Assembly (NCBI GenBank): GCA_024680155.1
Contig: JAILCM010000136.1
Span: 1-62,383, forward strand
DNA length: 62,383 nucleotides
Direction of reading: 5' to 3'
Origin: Treponema sp.
GTDB lineage: Bacteria > Spirochaetota > Spirochaetia > Treponematales > Treponemataceae
The notes under the pieces were generated by a model. That model did not search any database, had not been told where the DNA came from, and was given only the letters and a program-made list of their open reading frames with translations. Shown in pieces: positions 19,193-29,079 of the stretch. Both the position numbers and the translations under genes were made by a program. Positions within the stretch are counted from its first letter, which is position 1, and each line of letters begins with the position of its first letter.

Positions 19193-21437
19193 ACAGATGC
19201 ATATTTATAAACTGAATAAAATCCTCTTCTTTTAGTGGTTGTGAATAGAAGAAACCTTGTGCCTGGTCGCATTCAATTGAACGTAAGAAATCTCTTTGTG
19301 CTTGAGTTTCTACACCTTCAAATACTGTTTGTTTTTCCAGGCTTTTGCTCAAATTAATGAGTATATGAATAAATTTCTCAGATTTTTTGTTTATACAACC
19401 TTCTTTATTTGTTGCCGCATTTAAAAATTCTCTGTCAAATTTTAGAACGTCAACTGGAATTTTTGTAAGCATATTCAAGGAAGATTCTCCGCTGCCAAAA
19501 TCATCCATGGCAACTGTAAAACCTTCTTTGTGCAGTTTGTTTGTAATATCCTGCAGAGTTGAATTATCCATTACAGAACGTTCCAGAATTTCCAGCTGAA
19601 TCATATCTGGCGAAATTGAATATTTATTAAAAATACTCATAAAATCATTCATAAATTTATCTGGCTTATCGTGATTGCGTGACATATTTACAGAAATTGG
19701 AACAACAGGTTCTCCATTTTTAATCCTACTTTGCAGGAATTTAAAAACTTCTTCATACACATAATAGTCAAGTTTTATAATAAAACCATTGCGTTCAAAA
19801 ACTGGAATAAACGAATCCGGAGTCATGATTCCAAGTTTTGGACTGTTCCATCTTACAAGAGCCTCTGCGCCTACAATTTTATCATTTGCAAGAGAGATTT
19901 TTGGCTGGTACATAACAAAGAATTCTTTTGCATTCAAGGCCTGCTGCATATGATTTTCAATAAAAATTTCTTCATTAATTTTTTTCTGCAGGCGGAAATT
20001 ATAAATTGAATAATGAGTGAGCGCATTGTCTTTAATTGTACTTTTTGCAAAGGTTGCACGTCCAATTAAATTTTGAATTGTTATATCTTTTGAATCTTTG
20101 TTCGGCATAAAAAATGAAAGTCCTGATTTTGGAAAAAATGGAATTTCATAATTTTGAATTTCTTTGTAAAGTTTATCACTTAAATCCTTAAAATTTGTCA
20201 TTGCATGACTAACCGAATCAATTTTAATAAATATATAAAAATGGTCTGCAAAACCACGTCCAATTATTGCATGGAAATTATTTGTATATTTTCTAAGAAT
20301 GTTTGCATAATAAACAAGCAGTTTATCGCCAGTGTCTTCACCGTAATTTTGATTAATAAATTTAAATCCGCGGATATCAGCTTCTATAAGCATAAATTTT
20401 GAACGAGGACTGGCTCTTAACAGTTTTGTCGCTTCTTTTTCAAATTTCTGCCTTGTCCATAAATTTGTAAGCGGGTCGTAAACCGTAGTAATAAGCTGTT
20501 TTTTCTGGAAAAAATCAAGAAGTTTTGCTTCAATTAAAACCAGCAGTAAAATAATCGTAACAGAAACAAAAATAATCATGATTTCTGTGCGTTTTTTTGG
20601 AAGGTAAATTGCATTTATTTCATCAAGCGAAACTTTTAAGGATAGAGTCCATCCTGCTTCTGGAATTTTTGCCGTGCTCAAATAAATAAAACTTCCATCA
20701 TCTGCAAGCGAAACAAAAGTTGACGGTGGTAGTTTTGCAAGATTTTCTGTTGAGGCATTATTGTATTTTTCTTCTTTGGGAGTGTATTTTAGCCCAATAA
20801 CATCTTTTCTTGGGTGAACAAGAAAGTAACCATCTTTATCAATGAGCATGTACTCTTCACGGCTACCAACTTTAATTCCGGTAGTTCTCTGCATGAATTT
20901 ATCAATGATTACAGATGCACCCAAAACTCCAATAATTTCGCCGTTTTTGTATAAGGTTTGTTCTATACAGAAGATTTTTGTATCTTGACCTGGAGGAACA
21001 CAGATTCCGCTTATATAACAATCACCTTTGCCTTCAAGTCCTTTATGTTTTGATGGAGTCATTTGAACAATCTGTCCGTTTGAAAGATACGCTTTTCCGT
21101 CTGGAGCAAGAAAGTACAAATCCATAAAATCTTCGTGCTTTTTATAATCGTAATGTCTGATAAATTCGTAAATTTTCTTTACATCGCGGTCTTCAAAAAC
21201 TTCATCAATATAAAAAGAATATAGTGCGTTTTTGTAATTGTTCAACTGAATGCTTATGATTCGCGAAAATCCGTCCAAAGTAGTGTGAATGCTGTTAAAA
21301 TATTCGTCTTCGGCATTTTTGAGCATTCTTTTTGTGTATGCGTTGGAAATTGAAAGAACAATCGCCATAAAAATTATGGACACGAGGAAAGTTGAGATAA
21401 TTTTAGCCTTTTCGGGCGAGATTTTTTTCTTTTTCAT
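19191..21437 (-). CDS. Cache-like sensor + degenerate GGDEF + EAL phosphodiesterase
   Basis: EAL motifs GAEALVRW, LEILERS, MDDFGSGESSLNML, GVETQAQRDFL, QGFFYSQPL; GGDEF site replaced by GRGFADHF. Confidence 0.92.
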   Translation of the reverse strand: MKKKKISPEKAKIISTFLVSIIFMAIVLSISNAYTKRMLKNAEDEYFNSIHTTLDGFSRIISIQLNNYKNALYSFYIDEVFEDRDVKKIYEFIRHYDYKKHEDFMDLYFLAPDGKAYLSNGQIVQMTPSKHKGLEGKGDCYISGICVPPGQDTKIFCIEQTLYKNGEIIGVLGASVIIDKFMQRTTGIKVGSREEYMLIDKDGYFLVHPRKDVIGLKYTPKEEKYNNASTENLAKLPPSTFVSLADDGSFIYLSTAKIPEAGWTLSLKVSLDEINAIYLPKKRTEIMIIFVSVTIILLLVLIEAKLLDFFQKKQLITTVYDPLTNLWTRQKFEKEATKLLRASPRSKFMLIEADIRGFKFINQNYGEDTGDKLLVYYANILRKYTNNFHAIIGRGFADHFYIFIKIDSVSHAMTNFKDLSDKLYKEIQNYEIPFFPKSGLSFFMPNKDSKDITIQNLIGRATFAKSTIKDNALTHYSIYNFRLQKKINEEIFIENHMQQALNAKEFFVMYQPKISLANDKIVGAEALVRWNSPKLGIMTPDSFIPVFERNGFIIKLDYYVYEEVFKFLQSRIKNGEPVVPISVNMSRNHDKPDKFMNDFMSIFNKYSISPDMIQLEILERSVMDNSTLQDITNKLHKEGFTVAMDDFGSGESSLNMLTKIPVDVLKFDREFLNAATNKEGCINKKSEKFIHILINLSKSLEKQTVFEGVETQAQRDFLRSIECDQAQGFFYSQPLKEEDFIQFINMHL

Positions 21438-21629
21438 TAATGAATTTTACTTAATCTTTTTAATTTATTTCCCACTAACCATTTAAAATAATATCATAAA
21501 ACGTTTTAAACTCAATGTTAAAAATGCGGAATTTGGCTTCTGTTGAAAAATGTTTTGTGGAAATTTTAGAATGTGTTTTGATTTAGAATATCTTAAAATA
21601 TCTTTAAAAAGTCGCCGTCTTTGTATTCT

Positions 21630-23591
21630 TTATTGTATTTTTTGAGGCATGGATGTTGAATTTAAAAAGTCAATAAATCCATCTTCGGTAAGCGGTTTTG
21701 AATAAAAGAATCCCTGAACCTGGTCGCAATTTATAGATTTTAAAAAGTCTCTTTGACCTTGAGTTTCAACGCCCTCAAAAATTGTGTGTTTTTTAAGATT
21801 GCGGCTCAAATCAACAAGAATTTTTATAAAATCTGCGGAACTCGGGTCAAGCATTCCTGTTTCGTTTGTGGAAGCCGAAAGAAAAGTTCTGTCAAATTTA
21901 AGAACATCAACAGGAATTTGTGTAAGCATATTCAAAGAAGATTCCCCGCTACCAAAATCATCCATTGCAACTGTAAAACCTTCTTTGTGGAGCAAATCTG
22001 TAAGTTCACGCAAAGTATTATTGTTCATTACCGAACGTTCAAGAATTTCAATTTCTATAAGATTTTTTGGAATTGAGTATTTATTGAACAAAGTCATAAA
22101 ATCATGAATAAATTTTTCGGGCTTATCGTGATTGCGCGACATATTTACAGAAATTGGAACAATATTTTTGCCTTCATCAAGCTGTTTTTGAATAAATTTG
22201 AATACCTGCTCGTAAACGTAAAAATCAAGTTTTTTAATAAAGCCGTTTTTTTCAAAAATTGGAATAAATTGATCCGGCGACATAATTCCCATTTCTGGAT
22301 TGTTCCATCTAACAAGAGCTTCTGCACCACCTGTTTTTTCTGAATTCAGCGTGATTTTTGGCTGATACATTACAAAAAATTCGCCGTTTTCCAGAGCCGA
22401 TTCGCTGTGACTTTCGATATAACGTTCTTCATTAATTCGTTTTAAAAGTTTTGAATTATAAATTGAATATTGAGTAAGAGCAGCATCTTTTATTGTGCTT
22501 TTTGCAAACGAAGCCTGTCCAATTAAATTTTGAATTGAAGCTTCTTTTTCGCGGGTTTTTCCCATAAAAAATGCAATTCCAAATTTTGGAAAGAAAGGAA
22601 TTTCGTAATCTTTTATTTCCTGGTTCAAAAATGCAAGCTGGTCTTTAAATGCAATCATGGCAGTGTGAACAGAACTGATTTTTAAAAGCATGTAAAAATG
22701 ATCCGCAAATCCGTGGCCAACAATTGCCTTGTAGTTTTGAGTTCGTTCGTTTATTTTTTTTGCATAATATTGCAAAAGTTTATCGGCGGCCTGTTCACCA
22801 TAATTTTGATTTATAAATTTAAAACCGCGGATATCAGTTTCTATAAGAATAAATTTTCCCTGTTTGTTTCTTTTCAGCTGCTTTTCGGCTTCGGCTTCAA
22901 ATTTTTGTCTTGTCCATAAATTAGTTAGCGGGTCGTAAACCGAAGCAATCAGCTGGTTTTTCTGCAAAAGATTCATTATCAGATTTTCAATTGTAAGCAG
23001 AATTATTATAAAAGCGATTGTAATCAGTATGATGTAAATTATAGAAGAATTTTTTATTGGAAGCAGGGTGTCCAGAATTTTTTGTGAATAAACAAGATAG
23101 ATAAAAAAATCAGTTTTTGAAATCTGGCGTTTGCATACAAAAAAAGAGCCTTTTCCCGGAATTGTTATGTATTCATCAGCTTTATTGATTTCTTCAAGTT
23201 TTAATTCTGCGTCGCTTATTGTTGTATTTTCGTTATTTTTGTGAACATATTTGTTTCCGTTTTTATCTGCAAGAATAAGATATTCCATTGGACCAAGATT
23301 CATTTCTCTTAAAATATAATTTAAATGCTCAAACGTGGTTGTATCCGGCTGGTCCTGGTGAAGAATTATTTCTGCATTCAAAGTTGAAGCAAGCCCAGTT
23401 GCCATGTGAGTACATACTTTTTGCTGATTTAGCTTTGTTTGAGTAACGTTCCTCTTATTTGAGATTGTGGCTGTAATTGCTACAAGCGAGCTCATAACAA
23501 TTGTTATAAGAAAAAATAAGAGTAGTTTTGCGGTAAATGATGTAAAGAATACTTTTTTATTCAATGAAAATCCTCTAGAATATGATACCAC
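21630..23591 (-). CDS. Membrane sensor + degenerate GGDEF + EAL phosphodiesterase (paralog of preceding gene)
   Basis: GAEALVRWNNPEMGIMSPDQFIPIFEKNGFI, MDDFGSGESSLNMLTQIPVDVLKFDR; GGDEF site replaced by GHGFADHF. Confidence 0.92.
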   Translation of the reverse strand: MVSYSRGFSLNKKVFFTSFTAKLLLFFLITIVMSSLVAITATISNKRNVTQTKLNQQKVCTHMATGLASTLNAEIILHQDQPDTTTFEHLNYILREMNLGPMEYLILADKNGNKYVHKNNENTTISDAELKLEEINKADEYITIPGKGSFFVCKRQISKTDFFIYLVYSQKILDTLLPIKNSSIIYIILITIAFIIILLTIENLIMNLLQKNQLIASVYDPLTNLWTRQKFEAEAEKQLKRNKQGKFILIETDIRGFKFINQNYGEQAADKLLQYYAKKINERTQNYKAIVGHGFADHFYMLLKISSVHTAMIAFKDQLAFLNQEIKDYEIPFFPKFGIAFFMGKTREKEASIQNLIGQASFAKSTIKDAALTQYSIYNSKLLKRINEERYIESHSESALENGEFFVMYQPKITLNSEKTGGAEALVRWNNPEMGIMSPDQFIPIFEKNGFIKKLDFYVYEQVFKFIQKQLDEGKNIVPISVNMSRNHDKPEKFIHDFMTLFNKYSIPKNLIEIEILERSVMNNNTLRELTDLLHKEGFTVAMDDFGSGESSLNMLTQIPVDVLKFDRTFLSASTNETGMLDPSSADFIKILVDLSRNLKKHTIFEGVETQGQRDFLKSINCDQVQGFFYSKPLTEDGFIDFLNSTSMPQKIQ

Positions 23592-23733
23592 AGTTTTTTC
23601 ATTTTTTGTTAGGAAAATTTACTGATTTTTGCGGGGATGTTTAAAAATTATAATTTATTTTACTGATTTTGACGGGTATTTTTAAATCCAAAAGTCCTAA
23701 TCATGTGTTACTATTGTTTTCGAGGTTTTATAA

Positions 23734-25161
23734 ATGACTGCCAGCAAGAACGTGTACAAACAAAAATCCAATTCAAATCCAATTTCATCAAATGTTTTCT
23801 GCGCGGATCCAGGGGCAATTGTTTATAATGGTAGAGTTTATGTGTATGGAACTAATGATCAGCAGCAGTTTCTTCAAACAAAGCAGAATTCTTACGAACG
23901 GATTACTTCTATCGTTTGTTTTTCCAGCGATGATATGGCGAACTGGACTTTTCATGGCGAAATTGACGTAAAAGCTGCCGCTCCATGGATTTTGAATTCA
24001 TGGGCACCTGATGTCTGCATAAAGAAGATGCCTGATGGCTCTGATAAATTTTATATGTATTTTTCAAATAATGGATGTGGTGTTGGTGTCCTTTGTGCAG
24101 ACTCTCCTCTTGGTCCATGGAAAGACCCTCTTGGTGAGCCGATTGTAGATATGTTCATGCCCGAACTTTTTGGCACATGTCCGAATCCTTTTGACCCAGG
24201 CGCTTGTATTGACGAAAATGGCACCGGCTGGTTGTGTTTTGGCGGTGGAATTCCTGCTGGTTTTGATGAAAGTTTTCCTGGCTCTGCAAGAATCGCCCGC
24301 TTAAATGACGATATGATTTCTTTTGCAACTGAATTTTTACCAATTCCAGCTCCGTACTTTTTTGAATCAAGCAATATCAGGCAAATTAACGGAACTTATA
24401 TCTATACTTACAATAACAATTGGGGTGAGCGAACAAAATGGGATTACGATGCTCCAAAACCTAGTCAATGCAGTATGTCCTGTATGATGACTAAAACTCC
24501 AGAAATTCCAGAATCCTGGGAATATAAAAATCATTACTTTATGAATCCGGGCGATATGGGGCTTAATTACAGTAATAATCACATTTCGTACGTAAAATTC
24601 AACGGACAGTGGTACATTTTCTTCCATACTTTGCTGCTTCAGGAAAATATGCCTTTTGGTGGTGGTTTCCGTAGTATTTGTGTGAATAAACTTGAATTCG
24701 ATGAAGAAAAAGTTGAGTTTTCACTTTCTATGGGAAGCCGCCGCGGTGTTGAAGCAATCAAAAATGTAAATCCGTTTAAAGATGTTGCAGGAACTACCAT
24801 TTTTACAAGTGCTGACCTTGGTTTTGAAGATATTTATTCACCGGAAAGAATTGCGTCTAAAGCGTGTGCGGAAGGTGCATGGTTCATGGTAAAAAACGTG
24901 GACTTAAAAAATGGTGCTTCTAAATTGCAGGCAGAGCTAAAAGGCAAGGGAAGTGTGGAACTTAGAATTGATAATCTTTCCAATCCAGCTTCTGCGGTTA
25001 TTAATTTAGATTCTTCAGATTCTGCAAAAAGTTTGTCTTATCAGCAATTGCAGGTTCAGATTCAAAAAAATGATGCAGTAGATTTTTATGGCGTAAAAGA
25101 TGTTTATTTTGTTTTTTCAAATGCGGATATCTGTATAAAAAAATGGAAACTTATTGAATAA
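23734..25161 (+). CDS. GH43 glycosidase with CBM6-like C-terminal domain
   Basis: NVFCADPGAIVYNGRVYVYGTND, NPFDPGACIDENGTGWLCFGGG; C-term SPERIASKACAEGAWFMVKNVDLKNGASKLQAELKGKGSVELRID. Confidence 0.88.
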   Translation: MTASKNVYKQKSNSNPISSNVFCADPGAIVYNGRVYVYGTNDQQQFLQTKQNSYERITSIVCFSSDDMANWTFHGEIDVKAAAPWILNSWAPDVCIKKMPDGSDKFYMYFSNNGCGVGVLCADSPLGPWKDPLGEPIVDMFMPELFGTCPNPFDPGACIDENGTGWLCFGGGIPAGFDESFPGSARIARLNDDMISFATEFLPIPAPYFFESSNIRQINGTYIYTYNNNWGERTKWDYDAPKPSQCSMSCMMTKTPEIPESWEYKNHYFMNPGDMGLNYSNNHISYVKFNGQWYIFFHTLLLQENMPFGGGFRSICVNKLEFDEEKVEFSLSMGSRRGVEAIKNVNPFKDVAGTTIFTSADLGFEDIYSPERIASKACAEGAWFMVKNVDLKNGASKLQAELKGKGSVELRIDNLSNPASAVINLDSSDSAKSLSYQQLQVQIQKNDAVDFYGVKDVYFVFSNADICIKKWKLIE

Positions 25162-25185
25162 GAATTCAATGAATAAGAGGTATTT

Positions 25186-26889
25186 ATGAAATTTAAAAAT
25201 CCTGTTTTGCGTGGAATGTATCCTGACCCAAGCATGTGTGTGGCGAACGGCAAATATTACATGGTTTGTTCAACATTCCAGTATTTTCCGGGAGTCCCTC
25301 TTTTTGAAAGTGAAGATTTAATCAATTGGAAGCAGATTGGCCACGTCCTTACACGAAAAAGCCAGCTTTTAACAGAAAAAAATAACACTGGTGCTGGAAT
25401 TTATGCCCCAACAATCCGCTACGACAACGGCCGCTTTTACATGGTTGTTACAAATGTCAGCAATATCGGCAATTTTTACGTTTATACAGACGATATTTAC
25501 GGTGAATGGTCTGATCCGATAATAGTTGAGCAAAACGGAATTGACCCTTCCTTATTTTTTGATGATGACGGCAAGGTTTATTTTATTTCTAATGGAAACG
25601 ACAGTGAAGGCCGTGGTTTTATTCAGATGAGCCAGATTGATATTGAAACCGGCAAAAAAATTACCGAAAATGAACCTCTCTGGTACGGAACCGGCGGACG
25701 TTATATAGAAGCTCCTCATATGTACAAATTTGGCGAATATTATTATTTGTTGAATGCAGAGGGCGGAACTGAGTACGGTCATATGGTGAATTACGCTCGT
25801 TCTAAAAATATTCGCGGGCCTTTTGAACCTTGCCCGTTAAATCCAGTCCTTACAAACCGAAATTTGGGCGGGTATCAGCTGCAGGGAGCCGGTCATGGTG
25901 ATATTGTTCAGGCGGCTGATGGTACATGGTGGTTCTGTCATCTTGCTTTCCGTCAGATTGACCGTTATATGCCTTTTCATCATCTTGGACGCGAAACTTG
26001 TATAGAGCCTGTAGTCTGGAAAGACGGATGGTTTTATATAGGAACGCCTGTTCAAAAAGAATGTGTCTGTGGTGCTCAAGTTGCAAACGGGTATAATCAG
26101 AAACAAGGCTATGGAAATGCGCTTTTAGAAGTTGAATGTCCGTCTGAACATAAATTTGCGCCGCAGAATTTTAGTTATACAAAAACTTTTGCTTCTTTAG
26201 CGCTTGATAAAGACTGGTGTTATTTGTGCAATCCTACTCCGCAGAATTATTCTTTTAAGAAAGATTCTTTTGAACTTACGGCTTGTGATTTAACAATTGA
26301 TACTCCTGAAGGTTCGCCGACTTTTATTGGTGTACGCCAGTGTGAGTTTGAAGAAAAAACTGAATGTACGGTCGAACTTTTTGCAGAAGGTGAAAATGGA
26401 ACTGCCGTTTCTGGTACAGATTCTTTTGCTCAAGGCGGAATTTCTGTTTATATGGATCCGAATCACCATTATGACGTTTATGTTTGTTGTAAAGACGGCA
26501 AGTTTTATGCTGAATGTAAAATTACGATAGGGCAGGCGCGTCAGGTTTTAAAATCAATTCCGCTTGAGTCTGCGCGTGCAACTTTTGTGATTGAATCTGG
26601 TCCATACAATTACAGTTTTTACATAAAAAAATCCGCTTCTGCTACAGGTTCCGCTTCTTCTGAAACCGCTGCTTCTTCTACAGAACAAAAAGTACTTCTT
26701 GGCCAGTCAGATACTCGTTATCTTTCTTCCGAAGTTGCTTGTGGATTTACAGGTGTCTTTACCGGATTATACGTGCAAAAATCCGTGGCAACCGCTGGAA
26801 CTCGTGACATCGGAGCAACTGGTACAAATGTCGCCGCCAATGTAAAAGCAAAATTTACAAATCTAAGTATAAGCCACAAAGAGGAATAG
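25186..26889 (+). CDS. GH43 beta-xylosidase with C-terminal concanavalin-like domain
   Basis: NPVLRGMYPDPSMCVANGKYYMVCSTFQYFPGVPLFESEDLINWKQIGHVL; IDPSLFFDDDGKVYFISNGND; no signal peptide. Confidence 0.92.
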   Translation: MKFKNPVLRGMYPDPSMCVANGKYYMVCSTFQYFPGVPLFESEDLINWKQIGHVLTRKSQLLTEKNNTGAGIYAPTIRYDNGRFYMVVTNVSNIGNFYVYTDDIYGEWSDPIIVEQNGIDPSLFFDDDGKVYFISNGNDSEGRGFIQMSQIDIETGKKITENEPLWYGTGGRYIEAPHMYKFGEYYYLLNAEGGTEYGHMVNYARSKNIRGPFEPCPLNPVLTNRNLGGYQLQGAGHGDIVQAADGTWWFCHLAFRQIDRYMPFHHLGRETCIEPVVWKDGWFYIGTPVQKECVCGAQVANGYNQKQGYGNALLEVECPSEHKFAPQNFSYTKTFASLALDKDWCYLCNPTPQNYSFKKDSFELTACDLTIDTPEGSPTFIGVRQCEFEEKTECTVELFAEGENGTAVSGTDSFAQGGISVYMDPNHHYDVYVCCKDGKFYAECKITIGQARQVLKSIPLESARATFVIESGPYNYSFYIKKSASATGSASSETAASSTEQKVLLGQSDTRYLSSEVACGFTGVFTGLYVQKSVATAGTRDIGATGTNVAANVKAKFTNLSISHKEE

Positions 26890-26903
26890 TTTTTTTTCTG
26901 CGA

Positions 26904-27620
26904 CTAATCCAGAGCCTGCAGTTCAAGTGCAATTTCTTCCATTTCGCGGTCGGTCATGGCAATTGTTTCTGCTACACGGAAAAGTTCACGACGGATGCTT
27001 TCTGGAACTTGCGTTGTGTTTTTGTAATGCAGTTCGTGTTCAAGACTTGCCCAAAAATCCATTGCAATTGTTCGTAACTGAATTTCTACTCGAACGTTGT
27101 GTTCCGACTGCGAAAGGTAAACCGGCACTTCAACAACAAGATGCAAACTTCTGTATCCCGACTCTTTTGGATTTTGAATATAATCATTTTCAAGAATCAG
27201 TTTTATATCAGGCTGTTTTAAAAGCATATCGCGAACAGAATAAATATCCGAAATATAAGGACAAATTACGCGTACCCCCGCAATATCATTTAAATTAGAA
27301 ATCATCGAATCAAAGGTTACTGCAAGTTTCTTTTTTTCAAGTTTTTTAGAAATACTTTCCGGCGATTTTATTCGTGATTTTACTGTTTCTATAGGATTTC
27401 TTTTTCTACCAACTTTGCATTCTTTGTTCAAAATATCAAGTTTTGTTTCTATTTGTTTGATGGCACTTTCGTAAATCATCATAATCTGCTGAAATTGAAT
27501 TGCCATTCTGTAAAAATCGTTTTGAACTGTAAGAGATGTCTGATTTTCTGTTGGAAGATTTAGTGCTTCTGTTAAAATTGTTCCGTTGTCGACATTTTCG
27601 GATTTTACTTCTGAGCTCAT
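26904..27620 (-). CDS. Small alarmone synthetase-type GTP pyrophosphokinase (RelA/SpoT domain)
   Basis: VKSRIKSPESISKKLEKK, DIAGVRVICPYISDIYSV, NPKESGYRSLHLVVEVPV, VEIQLRTIAMDFWASLEHELHYK. Confidence 0.92.
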   Translation of the reverse strand: MSSEVKSENVDNGTILTEALNLPTENQTSLTVQNDFYRMAIQFQQIMMIYESAIKQIETKLDILNKECKVGRKRNPIETVKSRIKSPESISKKLEKKKLAVTFDSMISNLNDIAGVRVICPYISDIYSVRDMLLKQPDIKLILENDYIQNPKESGYRSLHLVVEVPVYLSQSEHNVRVEIQLRTIAMDFWASLEHELHYKNTTQVPESIRRELFRVAETIAMTDREMEEIALELQALD

Positions 27621-27665
27621 ATTTTAAAGATACAAATAAAATTGTCTGTCGGCAACAGAAAAGCA

Positions 27666-28910
27666 CTAGAATTTTGTTGTATAACCTACATCAGCACTGA
27701 ATGCGCCGTACCACTGCGGGCTAATAAGTTTTGTAAATTCAATTTTAACCTGAGTATGCAGATTTCCCGAAAGAAATGTCGTTGATACGTATGGTGTAAG
27801 ACTTATGTTAAATTTTCCTTCAAGATTTTTTGCAAAGTCAGGACTTGAAATTGATTTTTCACCTTTAAATATTGTATAAAACGTATAATCATCCAAAGAA
27901 AATGCTGCATGACTTCCAACGCACATACTTTCACTTCCAATCAACACTCTATCCGAGAAAATGTTAGCGTTTATACCAAGCATTCCGTCTACAAATAGCA
28001 ACTGGTCAACTGTTGACTGTGGAAAACTATACAAAGAAATATGAAGATTTCCATATTTTACTTTGATTCTTGGTTCAATTAAAAGGTATACATCATCAGA
28101 AGAAAAGTTCAATGTATTTTTCTTTGGATTAAACGGAGCATTTGAAAGTCCTGCCTGAATAAAAACTCCAGTTGTAAGATTATTTCCTATAAGAAGCGTT
28201 GTTCCTGCATGCCAGTAAAGTTCGCTGAATGCAATGCTATAATCCGCATCATTTGTGATTGAAGGAGCTCCAATTCCGGCTGCAAAATCTATAGTAAAAT
28301 ATCTGGATACGAATGCAAATCTAAAGTCCGTATTTATTACATAAAATTTGTCGTCTTCGTGGTTTACATAAAAGTAGCCGCCAACAGCCAGTGGTGCATT
28401 GTGAAAACGAATTATATCAGCAATTCCAACACCAAAATGAGGGTAGAGTATTGAACCGGAAAGACCAAGCCAGCTTTCAGTCAGTTTTGAAGCTAATGGC
28501 TGAACTCCAAAATATCTTTGTAAGAAAATATCAGAACCAATCGGGTCAAAAGTTCCCATATATGCACTAAAATAGTTAGAACTTGAATCAATCTGCGAAT
28601 TCATTATTAAAGAAAGTTCGTCGATTTTGAATAAAGTTTCAGTTCCTTTAAAAATTGAATCATTAAGAATGTCGCCTGTATCTATAGAAAATTCTACGTG
28701 ACTCCATAAATGCTCGCTAAAGTTGAACTGCCCTTGAAAAAAAGCGTCAAGTGTAAGATTTGGATTATATTCTGTAGAAGTTGTATCTGTAGTGTCTGCT
28801 GCAAAATTCAATTTACCGCCAGCATAACCGCTAAAAAAAGAAATTGCGTTTATACTAATAGAAGACAGAAGCAATATTCCTGTAATCAGTATTTTTTTTA
28901 TTTTTATCAT
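27666..28910 (-). CDS. Predicted exported/outer-membrane beta-barrel-like protein
   Basis: Signal peptide MIKIKKILITGILLLSSISINA; alternating beta-strand pattern throughout, terminal aromatic residue. Confidence 0.6.
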   Translation of the reverse strand: MIKIKKILITGILLLSSISINAISFFSGYAGGKLNFAADTTDTTSTEYNPNLTLDAFFQGQFNFSEHLWSHVEFSIDTGDILNDSIFKGTETLFKIDELSLIMNSQIDSSSNYFSAYMGTFDPIGSDIFLQRYFGVQPLASKLTESWLGLSGSILYPHFGVGIADIIRFHNAPLAVGGYFYVNHEDDKFYVINTDFRFAFVSRYFTIDFAAGIGAPSITNDADYSIAFSELYWHAGTTLLIGNNLTTGVFIQAGLSNAPFNPKKNTLNFSSDDVYLLIEPRIKVKYGNLHISLYSFPQSTVDQLLFVDGMLGINANIFSDRVLIGSESMCVGSHAAFSLDDYTFYTIFKGEKSISSPDFAKNLEGKFNISLTPYVSTTFLSGNLHTQVKIEFTKLISPQWYGAFSADVGYTTKF

Positions 28911-29079
28911 AAAAATCTCCATATTGTATAAAATACCAATTTCATTATCGGCTGTTTTTTTCTATTTCTTTATTTAAATCTGGTAATCTAAAATTTCAAA
29001 TAAAATTTAAAGATGATTAGAAAGTAAAAAAAAAAAGTTTAGGCTTGAAAACTCTCTGTTTCAGTATATAATGTATTCT

